A stretch of DNA of 6,752 nucleotides from Nitrosopumilaceae archaeon (GCA_007571225.1 RKRU01000207.1:1-6752), one strand, 5' to 3'. Shown: positions 1 to 6,634, counted from the first letter of the stretch. The notes: generated from the letters alone by a model not told the origin. Translations and numbers: made by a program.

Positions 1-1398
1 GTTCATCTCGTCCCCATCAAAGTCCGCATTGTACGGTGGGCACACAGAAGGATGAAGCCGGAACGTCTTTCCCGGGAGCACCTTGACATAGTGGGCCATG
101 ATCGACATCTGGTGGAGGGAGGGCTGCCTGTTGAACATGACTATGTCGCCATCATCAAGATGCCGCTCCACCCTGTACCCCTTCTCAAGTGACTCGGCGA
201 TTCCCGACCGGTCCTCTACAAAGTCAAGCCTTATCTTTACACCATCAGGCCTTACGACATAATTAACCCCAGGAAACTTGCTAGGCCCATTTATCACAAG
301 CTCCCGCATGTGATCAATGTTCCACTCTGTAACTATCTCTGGAATTGTAAGCTTCATTGCGACCATCTCAGGCACGCCCACCTCTGAGAGGTCTAGGTTC
401 GGATCGGGCGATATTACGGTCCTGCTTGAAAAGTCCACGCGTTTTCCCGAGAGCGAACCCCTGAACCTACCCTCCTTTCCCTTGAGGCGTTGTGTAAGCG
501 TCTTGAGCGGGCGACCTGACCGGTGGTGGGCCTGCGGTATGCCTGACACCTCGTTGTCAAAGTATGTGGTGGTGTGATACTGTAGCAGGTCGACTAGATC
601 CTGCACTATGAGCGGCGGCGTGCCCGCCTCCTTGCTCTCCTTGAGCCTCTGGTTTACGCGTATGATATCGACCATCTTGTGCGTGAGGTCATCTTCAGAA
701 CGTATTCCGGTCTCAAGTACGATCGAGGGGCGCACCGTTACGGGCGGGACTGGAAGCGCCTGCAGTACGAACCATTCTGGACGCGCCGTTACGGGATCGT
801 ACAACAGCAGTTCGAGATCCTCATCTAGTATCTGCGAGAAGCGCTCCCGTATTGTTATTGGTAGCAGACGGTGTTCTCCAATCTCGGTCTTTTCGACAAA
901 TATCGTAGGCTTTGTAAAGATCAGCTCGTACTGGGCCTTGCCGCAGTGCGGACACTCCTTTGCCTTTCGTGCCTTCTCGATTATCTTTTCGGGTATGCGC
1001 TTTTGGGATACTACAGTATATGCGGCCTCCTTGTCCTTGATTGCCTGGTATGCCCGCAGCTCTTCTTGTGGCACCTTGAGCCGGGCACACGATCGGCACA
1101 TCGATAAGAGTAGTTTGTGTATGTTGTCGATGAATGCAATGTGCAACACGGGCTCTGCAAGCTCGATGTGCCCGAAATGTCCCGGGCATCGGGCTGCCGT
1201 ATTGCCGCACGTAAGACATTTCTGTCCGGGCTCGAGCGTACCAAGCCTCCCGTCCATCAGTCCACCCTGTACGGGAATACCGTCTTCATCGTAGGTCTCG
1301 GGCGCCGTAATCTCGGCTACTGAGTACTTGCGAACCTCAGTCGGCGACCATATAGAGAACCGTATGCCGTTTATCGACTTTATGGCCTGAAGCGACAT
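1..1398 (-). CDS. rpoA1: DNA-directed RNA polymerase subunit A (A'), N-terminal 466 residues, truncated by the window edge
   Basis: This is the largest catalytic subunit of archaeal RNA polymerase (RPB1/beta' family), which makes RNA from a DNA template in the cytoplasm. I translated it from ATG at 1398 down to base 1, and the frame stays open throughout. Visible signatures: clamp-core zinc site C61, C64, C71, H74 (KCLTCGN then CPGHFGH); second zinc site C101, C104, C149, C152; the conserved GRFRGSLSGKRVDFSSRTVI stretch at 310-329; NRQPSLH at 423-429; and NADFDGD at 457-463, whose D459, D461 and D463 bind the catalytic magnesium. The ATG overlaps the rpoB stop by one base (TAATG), and GGAG lies 8 nt upstream, so translation is probably coupled. 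Split archaeal A' proteins are about 880 residues. Thaumarchaea are known to have A' and A'' fused in one gene, so this could be the start of an unsplit rpoA. The window cannot decide that. Only completeness is in doubt. Confidence 0.98.
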   Translation of the reverse strand, partial: MSLQAIKSINGIRFSIWSPTEVRKYSVAEITAPETYDEDGIPVQGGLMDGRLGTLEPGQKCLTCGNTAARCPGHFGHIELAEPVLHIAFIDNIHKLLLSMCRSCARLKVPQEELRAYQAIKDKEAAYTVVSQKRIPEKIIEKARKAKECPHCGKAQYELIFTKPTIFVEKTEIGEHRLLPITIRERFSQILDEDLELLLYDPVTARPEWFVLQALPVPPVTVRPSIVLETGIRSEDDLTHKMVDIIRVNQRLKESKEAGTPPLIVQDLVDLLQYHTTTYFDNEVSGIPQAHHRSGRPLKTLTQRLKGKEGRFRGSLSGKRVDFSSRTVISPDPNLDLSEVGVPEMVAMKLTIPEIVTEWNIDHMRELVINGPSKFPGVNYVVRPDGVKIRLDFVEDRSGIAESLEKGYRVERHLDDGDIVMFNRQPSLHQMSIMAHYVKVLPGKTFRLHPSVCPPYNADFDGDEMN

Positions 1399-4300
1399 TA
1401 TACCCTCTCCCGGATGAGCAGCCTCGGCGCAATGTTCAGGCTCTGCATCTCCTGCAACAACAATTTGAATGCATATGCGACTGATACAGACGAGACCTTT
1501 GCCTTATCCCCACATACACGGCAGACATACTTTCTCTGTCGGGCGTCGTGGTATGCCACTAGGCCGCACCTCTCACATACGAATATGTCTGACTTGTCAG
1601 ACTCGTCAAGTAGCCTATCTTTGAGTATCATCGAGGCGCCGTACGCAATAAGGCAGTCGCGCTCCATCTCCCCAAAACGGAGGCCGCCTCCGCGCGCTCT
1701 GCCTTCTGTGGGTTGCTTTGTTAGCATCTGCACTTGGCCTCTGGCACGCGCGTGTATCTTGTCTGCCACCATATGGTGGAGTTTTTGATAGTATACCACG
1801 CCCATAAACACATCGACTAGGAACGGCTTGCCTGTGCGCCCGTCGTACATCGTCTCCTTGCCTGAATACTTGAAGCCGTGTGCGTCCATTACTGCCTTCA
1901 CCTCGTCCATCTTCTCGCCTACAAATGCAGATCCGTCAAACCTGCGGCCGCGTAGCGCCGCTGCCTTACCGCATATGGACTCCATCATCATTCCTACAGT
2001 CATTCTTGACGGGAACGCGTGTGGGTTGATCAGTACATCAGGAGACATTCCCTGTGCTGTATATGGCAAGTCTTCTGCGTTTGCAAGTATGCCAAGCACG
2101 CCCTTTTGGCCGTGCCTAGATGCAAACTTGTCTCCAATCTCTGGAACGCGCATATCCCTTACGCGTATCTTGTACATGCGTCCTCCCTCATTTGATTGGG
2201 TCATCACTACAGTATCTACTACGCCGACCTCTGAGGGACGCACGCCGACTGAGGTGTCGCGCCTGTACGTGCCGCCGCTAGGCTCAAACTCCCTAAACTC
2301 CTCCATGAACTGTGGCGGCGATGTCTTTCCTATCAGGATGTCACCGCCCTTTACGTTTGACTCAGATGCAATGACGCCGTCCTCTTCTAACAGCCTGTAC
2401 GCCCTGTCCCCCTTGTAGCCGCGTATGTTGTCCTCAGCATTTGGAATCTCAAAGAAGTCGCGTGCCCCACCAGGATACTGCTTTGCCTCTGCATCGTATA
2501 TGCGGTAGAAGAATGTGCGACCAAGTCCCCTGTCTACTGCGGCCTTGCTCAGTACGATGGCATCCTCAATGTTGTAGCCATCAAAGGGCAGCACGGCTAC
2601 CACACAGTTCTGTCCTGCGGGCCTGCTCTCAAGCCCCAGCAGCCCCATGGCCTTTGTGTTTACTATGGGCGTCTGCGGGTACAGCATAAAGTGCTGCCTC
2701 ACGTACGTGCTAGTGTTCATCATTGGAGTGGAGAATCCCAGAGACTGCTTTGCCATAGCCGACTCGTACGTGTTTCTCGGGGACTGGTTATGTTCGGGGT
2801 ATGGTATTATCGACGCTCCTGCCCCCAGTATTGCAGGAGGGAAGACCTCCAAATGTGTATGCTCGTCGCTGATGCTGTCCTCATCCATAGCCACATAGCA
2901 GTTCTCCTCCTCGTTTGCATCCACAAGCTCGAGCGCCCCATCAGTCAGCAGGTCCCTCCAGTGGGTTACCTTGGTTGTAACGTTTACGAGCAGCTCAGGC
3001 GTAAGCATCGGTTTTCCATCCCTTATTATAATCAGCGGCCGGAGCACGCGGCCCGCATTGCAGTTCACGTAAAGACGCTTGGTGGCCCCCTTTACTACAG
3101 ATTCGTGGTATGAGATTCCTACGTCTGCAGATATCTTGGTGCTCCGCCTCATGTCGCGAAGCGACTGTGCCATTCGGGCCCCGTCGCTATAGTAGCCTAT
3201 CAGGCGCCCATCAACAAAGACGCGCGTCCCGCTTCGTTTCAGATCATCGTTTGCCTCAAAAAAGTGGACTGCTCCCAGATCGTATATCTTCTGTACTATC
3301 TTGTCAGCTTCGACGTTCTTTGATATGATTCCAGAGAGTGCTAGGTTCTTGACCAGTCCACAGTTGGAGCCCTCTGGGGTCTCACTAGGACAGATCCGCC
3401 CAAAGTGGGTCGCATGCAGGTCCCTGGCCTCAAAGTTTGGTTGTGTGCGGCTCAACGGCGACTGGATGCGGCGCAGGTGGCTTATGGTGGAGAGGTAGTT
3501 GGTACGATCAAGCAGCTGGGTTACTCCGACGCGGCCCCTGCCCCAGTTTCCGGTGGCAATTGCGTTGTTGAGCTTGTCAGTTATTATACCGGGCCTAATG
3601 GCTGCTGCTACCGCATTTATGCCGCGCTTCTGCCCCGAACGCTCAAGCTGGTACTTCATGTCGCGGATCAGATTCTTAAATGCAGTGCGGAACAGGTCTG
3701 CAAGCATCTGCCCTGCAAACTTTATGACCTTGTTGCCATAGTGGTCCTTGTCGTCGGCAGATATCCACTTTAGCTTCAGCTCCAAAAGTTTGCATGTGGC
3801 CTCGCCTAGAAACTGGGCCTTCTCCTTGCGGTTCTCCGGGTGCTTACCTAGATGGGGCAGCAGCCCCCAATCAAGCAGTGTCTCTGCACGCTTCACCTGG
3901 AACTCTTCTAGCATTCCGGGTGCTATGCGCTTGCTGATGTATACTATGGCATCCTTTGATGTGGATATGTCACCGGACTTTTCAAAGGAAGCCTCCAGCT
4001 CGTCTTGTACCTCGTCGGTAAGCGAGGTCACTCCGGCGATCTCCCGATCAGACTCCAATCCAAGCGCGCGCATCAGCGTTACTACAGGTATGTCTACTGG
4101 CGAGCCCGGTATGCGGGCCACGATCAGTCCATCGTTCTTCATTACAAGCTCCAGCTTTGCTCTGTATCCTACAATCGAGGAGTATACCTTTGCCTTAAAT
4201 ACTGGATGTCCAGCAATCACCTCTTTATCTACGATGATCTTGTTGTAGGAGAGGTCCTCGAGTCCCACAATGACGCGCTCCGAGCCGTTTATGATAAAGT

Positions 4301-4751
4301 AGCCGCCAGGATCATTTGGGTCCTCACCGTGCTCTATGAGTTTTTTATCCGTAAAGTTTCTCAGTATACACTCAGTAGATTTTATCATTACAGGCACATC
4401 CCCTATGTGCACGAACTTTGACTCTAGCGTCTTGTTGTCTTCTACCACGCGTGCCTCCATCATCAGGGGCGCCGAGTACGAGATATTCCGGAGGCGCGCC
4501 TCTGCAGGGGTGATGTGCGTGATGGACCCATCAAGCTCCATCATTCGAGGCTTTTGCAGCTTTACCTTGCCAAGCTGTATCTTGTATGGGTACTCGGCGT
4601 TCTCCACCTCTATGTGATCGGCCTCATTTATTATGCTCTGAAGGCCGCGGTCTAGAAACTCGTCAAACGAGTTCAGGTGCTGGCGTGCAACCCCTTCGCG
4701 CTTTAGTATATCCTGTATGACAGGCCATCGTTTTGCAGACGGATCCGCCAC
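1398..4751 (-). CDS. rpoB: DNA-directed RNA polymerase subunit B, full length and unsplit
   Basis: This is the second-largest RNA polymerase subunit (RPB2/beta family). It forms the other wall of the active-site cleft with subunit A. Its 1117 residues match an unsplit archaeal B subunit; many euryarchaea split the gene into B'' and B'. Signatures in order: ATHFGRICPSETPEGSNCGL at 447-466 (fork region); FDGYNIEDAI at 723-732; GDKFASRHGQKGV at 873-885, with lysines K875 and K883 of the catalytic centre; TEGRARGGGLRFGEMERD at 1015-1032; and a C-terminal zinc ribbon at C1059, C1062, C1077, C1080. The start is GTG at 4751: an in-frame rpoH stop lies just upstream, the next ATG is at residue 70, and GGAGG sits 8 nt before the GTG. 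The gene is 3 nt downstream of rpoH, in the same frame, and overlaps rpoA by one base, so it lies inside one transcription unit. No missing key residue or frameshift was seen. Confidence 0.99.
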   Translation of the reverse strand: MADPSAKRWPVIQDILKREGVARQHLNSFDEFLDRGLQSIINEADHIEVENAEYPYKIQLGKVKLQKPRMMELDGSITHITPAEARLRNISYSAPLMMEARVVEDNKTLESKFVHIGDVPVMIKSTECILRNFTDKKLIEHGEDPNDPGGYFIINGSERVIVGLEDLSYNKIIVDKEVIAGHPVFKAKVYSSIVGYRAKLELVMKNDGLIVARIPGSPVDIPVVTLMRALGLESDREIAGVTSLTDEVQDELEASFEKSGDISTSKDAIVYISKRIAPGMLEEFQVKRAETLLDWGLLPHLGKHPENRKEKAQFLGEATCKLLELKLKWISADDKDHYGNKVIKFAGQMLADLFRTAFKNLIRDMKYQLERSGQKRGINAVAAAIRPGIITDKLNNAIATGNWGRGRVGVTQLLDRTNYLSTISHLRRIQSPLSRTQPNFEARDLHATHFGRICPSETPEGSNCGLVKNLALSGIISKNVEADKIVQKIYDLGAVHFFEANDDLKRSGTRVFVDGRLIGYYSDGARMAQSLRDMRRSTKISADVGISYHESVVKGATKRLYVNCNAGRVLRPLIIIRDGKPMLTPELLVNVTTKVTHWRDLLTDGALELVDANEEENCYVAMDEDSISDEHTHLEVFPPAILGAGASIIPYPEHNQSPRNTYESAMAKQSLGFSTPMMNTSTYVRQHFMLYPQTPIVNTKAMGLLGLESRPAGQNCVVAVLPFDGYNIEDAIVLSKAAVDRGLGRTFFYRIYDAEAKQYPGGARDFFEIPNAEDNIRGYKGDRAYRLLEEDGVIASESNVKGGDILIGKTSPPQFMEEFREFEPSGGTYRRDTSVGVRPSEVGVVDTVVMTQSNEGGRMYKIRVRDMRVPEIGDKFASRHGQKGVLGILANAEDLPYTAQGMSPDVLINPHAFPSRMTVGMMMESICGKAAALRGRRFDGSAFVGEKMDEVKAVMDAHGFKYSGKETMYDGRTGKPFLVDVFMGVVYYQKLHHMVADKIHARARGQVQMLTKQPTEGRARGGGLRFGEMERDCLIAYGASMILKDRLLDESDKSDIFVCERCGLVAYHDARQRKYVCRVCGDKAKVSSVSVAYAFKLLLQEMQSLNIAPRLLIRERV
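1403..1410 (-). promoter_or_regulatory. Ribosome-binding sequence of rpoA inside the rpoB 3' end
   Basis: On the minus strand this reads GGAGAGGG. The GGAG part is 8 nt upstream of the rpoA ATG at 1398. It lies wholly within the last rpoB codons, which fits re-initiation at the TAATG overlap. It supports choosing this ATG. Confidence 0.6.
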
Positions 4752-4754
4752 CGG

Positions 4755-5006
4755 CTATGCCTCCACCACGTATCTGTAATAGATACTCTGGCCCGCAGTC
4801 GGACTCTTCCGGGTTATCTTAATCATGTCTCCAGGCTTTACTCCAAGTTCTAGTATAGCAGGGTCCTTTACAAATATCAGAGGTAGTTCGGTGGGCTTGC
4901 AGTTGTACCTTGAGAGCACCCCTTCTGCCTCCTCCTTTGATATGATCTCGTGTTTTGGAATGTAGATGTGGTCTGGCACCAAGATGGGACTCTTTTTAGT
5001 TGTCAA
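4755..5006 (-). CDS. rpoH: DNA-directed RNA polymerase subunit H (RPB5 C-terminal homologue)
   Basis: This small subunit corresponds to the C-terminal domain of eukaryotic RPB5 and sits at the jaw of RNA polymerase next to subunit A. Its 83 residues are the usual archaeal length. Recognisable family stretches are LVPDHIYIPKHEIISKEEAE (9-28), the central CKPTELPLIFVKDPAI (36-51) and the C-terminal GVKPGDMIKITRKSPT (55-70) followed by YYRYVVEA. The start is TTG at 5006. An in-frame TGA lies 15 nt upstream, there is no in-frame ATG before residue 60, and GAGGT lies 7 nt before the TTG. It is the first visible gene of the rpoH-rpoB-rpoA operon, the standard archaeal order. It ends with TAG three bases before the rpoB GTG, and the rpoB ribosome-binding sequence lies within its last codons, which suggests translational coupling. 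Confidence 0.97.
   Translation of the reverse strand: MTTKKSPILVPDHIYIPKHEIISKEEAEGVLSRYNCKPTELPLIFVKDPAILELGVKPGDMIKITRKSPTAGQSIYYRYVVEA
4760..4764 (-). promoter_or_regulatory. Ribosome-binding sequence that sets the rpoB GTG start
   Basis: The minus strand reads GGAGG 8 nt before the GTG at 4751. It lies within the last codons of rpoH, just before its TAG. It matches the 16S rRNA 3' end well and supports a GTG start in a gene that otherwise has no nearby ATG. Confidence 0.7.
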
Positions 5007-5013
5007 TTTAGGT

Positions 5014-5018
5014 ACCTC
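5014..5018 (-). promoter_or_regulatory. Ribosome-binding sequence that sets the rpoH TTG start
   Basis: The minus strand reads GAGGT with 7 nt between it and the TTG at 5006. No ATG or GTG upstream is in frame before a stop, so this site decides the start. It also implies a leadered transcript, which argues for the more distant TATA candidate at 5087-5096. Confidence 0.6.
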
Positions 5019-5086
5019 TCAGTAGTAACATCATATAATGTAACAGTAATACACATGCGCTAACATCTTAATCTCGCTTAATGGTC

Positions 5087-5096
5087 AATATATATC
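5087..5096 (-). promoter_or_regulatory. Candidate TATA box for the rpoH-rpoB-rpoA operon
   Basis: On the minus strand this reads GATATATATT, a TATA-like element. At the usual archaeal spacing of about 25 nt, transcription would start near 5066. That gives a leader of about 60 nt that includes the rpoH ribosome-binding sequence. A second candidate, CATTATATGA (minus strand, 5031-5040), would start transcription near 5010 and leave the ribosome-binding sequence outside the mRNA, so I prefer the first. The repeat array begins only about 28 nt upstream of this box. Assignment is by pattern and spacing only. Confidence 0.4.
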
Positions 5097-5123
5097 TAGA
5101 CTGCTCTTGTCAGGCAAGTGGTC

Positions 5124-5277
5124 GCATGTCCTAACCCTGCCCTGCCGGTCTGCTGTATGTCGCATGTCCTGTTGCATGTCCTAACCCTGCCCTGCCGGTC
5201 TGCTGTATGTCCTGCCCTGCCCTGCCGGTCTGCTGTATGTAGCATGTCCTGCTACATGTCCTGCTGCATGTCCTGCC
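5124..5277. repeat. Compound tandem repeat array of interleaved 26-nt and 12-nt units
   Basis: Two units alternate. A 26-nt unit beginning CCCTGCCCTGCC and ending TGCTGTATGT occurs three times without mismatch (5135-5160, 5185-5210, 5215-5240). A 12-nt unit, RCATGTCCTRHY, occurs six times (5124-5135, 5162-5173, 5174-5185, 5242-5253, 5254-5265, 5266-5277), the last three in direct tandem. The first two composite copies (5124-5160 and 5174-5210, 37 nt each) are identical and 50 nt apart; the third 26-mer follows the second after only 4 nt. The top strand is rich in C and T. The irregular spacing and lack of unique spacers rule out a CRISPR array. Unit homogeneity suggests recent slippage or gene-conversion-like expansion, or selection for a repeated binding site. 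The function is unknown. Confidence 0.9.
5237..5257. repeat. Perfect inverted repeat (8-bp stem, 5-nt loop) in the repeat array
   Basis: ATGTAGCA (5237-5244) and TGCTACAT (5250-5257) are exact reverse complements separated by TGTCC. The stem can be extended by two G-T wobbles in RNA. It forms at the junction of the last 26-mer with the tandem 12-mers. A degenerate version of the same arrangement occurs at 5157-5177, with one mismatch and two wobbles. Confidence 0.7.
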
Positions 5278-5451
5278 TCTCCATGTACCATGTAAGCTCG
5301 GCGGAAACAATCTGCGTAATTCGTGTCTGTCATTTCATTTGAGTATGGGAGATCGGAACATTACTTACTCTTGTCAATGTATGTACCAACATGGTTCGCG
5401 CCGCCGTACATGCACGATGGGACCATCACCAGACCCGATGCTCCACATACA

Positions 5452-5480
5452 GGTACTGAATGCACGGGTACTGAATGCAC
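5452..5480. repeat. 14-nt tandem direct repeat upstream of the surface-protein gene
   Basis: GGTACTGAATGCAC occurs at 5452-5465 and again at 5467-5480, separated by a single G, so the period is 15 nt. It lies about 90-115 nt upstream of the ATG at 5569, just before the AT-rich promoter segment. That position would suit a pair of regulator sites, but simple slippage could also produce it. Confidence 0.7.
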
Positions 5481-5536
5481 AGACATACTTTAGGCCAATA
5501 TTTTTAGCTTGTTTGTCAATAAAATTTTTCACAAAG

Positions 5537-5544
5537 TTAAATAG
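5537..5544 (+). promoter_or_regulatory. Candidate TATA box for the PEFG surface-protein gene
   Basis: TTAAATAG is centred about 28 nt before the ATG at 5569, so transcription would start at or within a few bases of the start codon, giving a leaderless or nearly leaderless mRNA as is common in archaea. An alternative AT-rich element, CAATAAAATTTTTC (5517-5530), would give a leader of about 20 nt containing the weak ribosome-binding-like AGGTTGA (5551-5557). Confidence 0.4.
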
Positions 5545-5568
5545 CATAGAAGGTTGACCTCTACGTAT

Positions 5569-6462
5569 ATGAAGAATCAACTTTTGGTGCTAGTACTTTC
5601 TGCAATTCTAGTTGTTAGTATCAGTGCGGCGCCAGCAGTATACGGACAAACAGACAACATCATAAAGGCGCCAATCACCGTTGCCACGGACAAAGATACC
5701 TACGAGACAGGCGAGTCCATAACCGTAAGTGGCGAGGTCAGTAGGGCCGGTGCCGGAGACGTATCCATAGAGATAGTCGGTCCAGATGACTCCCAGAACA
5801 GGGTAGGCATACAACAGTCATCGGTCAACATGGACGGCACCTACGACGCAGTCTTTACCGCAGGCGGACTCATGAACAAGGAGGGCACCTACACGGTAAA
5901 GGTCTATTATGGCGTAGTGAACGTCGCAACGGCCTCTTCTTCGTTTGGGTACGTGCATGTAGTGACCGAAACACCATCCGACGAGACTGACGACATGGAG
6001 GAACCCGAAGTAGAGGTAGCGGACAACGTCTTCCCAGACAGGGTCACCATGGAAGGCACCGAAGACATGATCATGTATGACATCACTGGAGGAAAGATAC
6101 TCAGCGTCACGCCTAATGTCAATTCAACCTCGCTGGTCATAACCATACAGGCCGATGAGGACGGAGTGCTGACTATGACCATACCTAGAACCATACTAGA
6201 CGCCAAGGACGGCGAGGAAGACGACAGTCTCTACGTTCTAGTAGACTATGAGGAGGCCGTGTTCGACGAGGAGATAACCGAGACTGACAGGACAGTGACC
6301 ATAGAGTTCATGGCTGGAACCGAGGTGATCGAGCTCATTGGCACCTTTGTGATTCCAGAGTTTGGTGTCATAGCAGTCATGATACTGGCAGCTGCCATAG
6401 TGTCTGTGATTGTCATAACGTCGAGAAGAACGAGCCTGAACATCATGACTCCCCGACTCTAG
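5569..6462 (+). CDS. Secreted PEFG-CTERM surface protein with Ig-like domain, function unknown
   Basis: This 297-residue protein is probably displayed on the cell surface. Residues 1-26 form a signal peptide (a short MKN start, a long hydrophobic run, then PAVYG before Q27). Residues about 33-134 look like a beta-sandwich, Ig-like or macroglobulin-like domain (DKDTYETGESITVSGEV, later DGTYDAVF and EGTYTVKVYYG). A short acidic linker (about 134-150) leads to a second domain, about 151-260, with YDITGGKI, IPRTILDAKDG and VLVDYEEAVFDEE. The end is PEFG (263-266), a hydrophobic span (267-284) and R286-R287: the PEFG-CTERM arrangement of thaumarchaea, thought to be cut and anchored by an archaeosortase. 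The protein is acidic, lacks cysteine, and has one N-glycosylation sequon at N185-S-T. I chose ATG 5569 over the in-frame TTG at 5554 because it puts the charged residue directly before the hydrophobic core. It is divergent from rpoH and no sortase gene is nearby. The specific role and ligand are unknown. Confidence 0.93.
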   Translation: MKNQLLVLVLSAILVVSISAAPAVYGQTDNIIKAPITVATDKDTYETGESITVSGEVSRAGAGDVSIEIVGPDDSQNRVGIQQSSVNMDGTYDAVFTAGGLMNKEGTYTVKVYYGVVNVATASSSFGYVHVVTETPSDETDDMEEPEVEVADNVFPDRVTMEGTEDMIMYDITGGKILSVTPNVNSTSLVITIQADEDGVLTMTIPRTILDAKDGEEDDSLYVLVDYEEAVFDEEITETDRTVTIEFMAGTEVIELIGTFVIPEFGVIAVMILAAAIVSVIVITSRRTSLNIMTPRL

Positions 6463-6470
6463 ACGTGATT

Positions 6471-6492
6471 CCCCCTTTTTGTTATTTTATTT
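6471..6492 (+). terminator. T-rich transcription terminator after the surface-protein gene
   Basis: About 8 nt after the stop codon the top strand runs CCCCCTTTTTGTTATTTTAT and then TT. Archaeal RNA polymerase terminates at such T-tracts without needing a hairpin. Its position directly after the CDS suggests a single-gene transcript. Confidence 0.65.
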
Positions 6493-6545
6493 CGCTCTTA
6501 TGTTGAATTTTGTGGGTGAAGTTTTCTCTCCAAGTCGCACATTTT

Positions 6546-6634
6546 GGTGGGCCTAAGATGACGATGTTGTTCTGTATGTGAGTGCTAATGGCGAGGCTAC
6601 ACCACCTGCACCACCTCCAGGTGGGCCTAAGATG
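6546..6634. repeat. Pair of 15-nt direct repeats
   Basis: GGTGGGCCTAAGATG is present exactly at 6546-6560 and 6620-6634, 74 nt start to start. Each copy can be read as Gly-Gly-Pro-Lys-Met, but in different frames of the top strand. The repeats are in the non-coding region after the surface-protein gene. They could mark a partial duplication, a decayed gene fragment or a pair of protein-binding sites. Confidence 0.75.

Larger units (their letters stand above)
5007..5568. other. Divergent intergenic region between the RNA polymerase operon and a surface-protein gene
   Basis: These 562 bases hold no recognisable gene, which is long for a compact archaeal genome. From left to right they contain: the rpoH leader and TATA candidates (5007-5100); a GC-rich, C/T-biased repeat array (5124-5277); a mixed stretch with no evident structure (about 5278-5450); a 14-nt tandem direct repeat (5452-5480); and a strongly AT-rich segment (about 5497-5547) that forms the promoter of the rightward gene. 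Short open frames across it are discussed under rejected items. No tRNA, rRNA or known structured RNA was recognised. Confidence 0.8.

Noticed and set aside
608..1294. 228-codon open frame on the + strand, opposite rpoA
   Set aside because: It is antisense to a certain gene. The serine- and cysteine-rich product is typical of a complementary-strand shadow.
1414..4617. Many 65-196 codon + strand frames opposite rpoB
   Set aside because: All lie within the coding region of a highly conserved gene, lack domains, and reflect codon bias of the sense strand.
5124..5277. CRISPR array
   Set aside because: The intervals between repeats are 4-13 nt and are themselves repeat units, not unique 30-40 nt spacers. 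No cas gene is present.
5118..5342. 74-codon open frame (+ strand, GTG start) encoding a Cys-rich repetitive peptide across the repeat array
   Set aside because: Its composition is simply the 26-mer and 12-mer read in one frame. Spacer lengths (13 and 4 nt) do not keep the frame between repeats, the start is GTG, and there is no supporting ribosome-binding sequence.
5345..5557. 70-codon open frame from ATG 5345 on the + strand
   Set aside because: It has no recognisable domain, runs through the direct repeat and the AT-rich promoter of the PEFG gene, and has mixed composition as expected by chance.
5554..5568. TTG at 5554 as the start of the surface protein
   Set aside because: It would add MTSTY before the signal peptide. 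The ATG at 5569 gives a normal signal peptide and fits the TATA spacing better.
5907..6206. 99-codon minus-strand frame inside the PEFG gene
   Set aside because: It is a shadow of the Glu/Asp/Thr/Val-rich sense protein. The reverse frame gives a Ser/Met/Val-rich product with no features.
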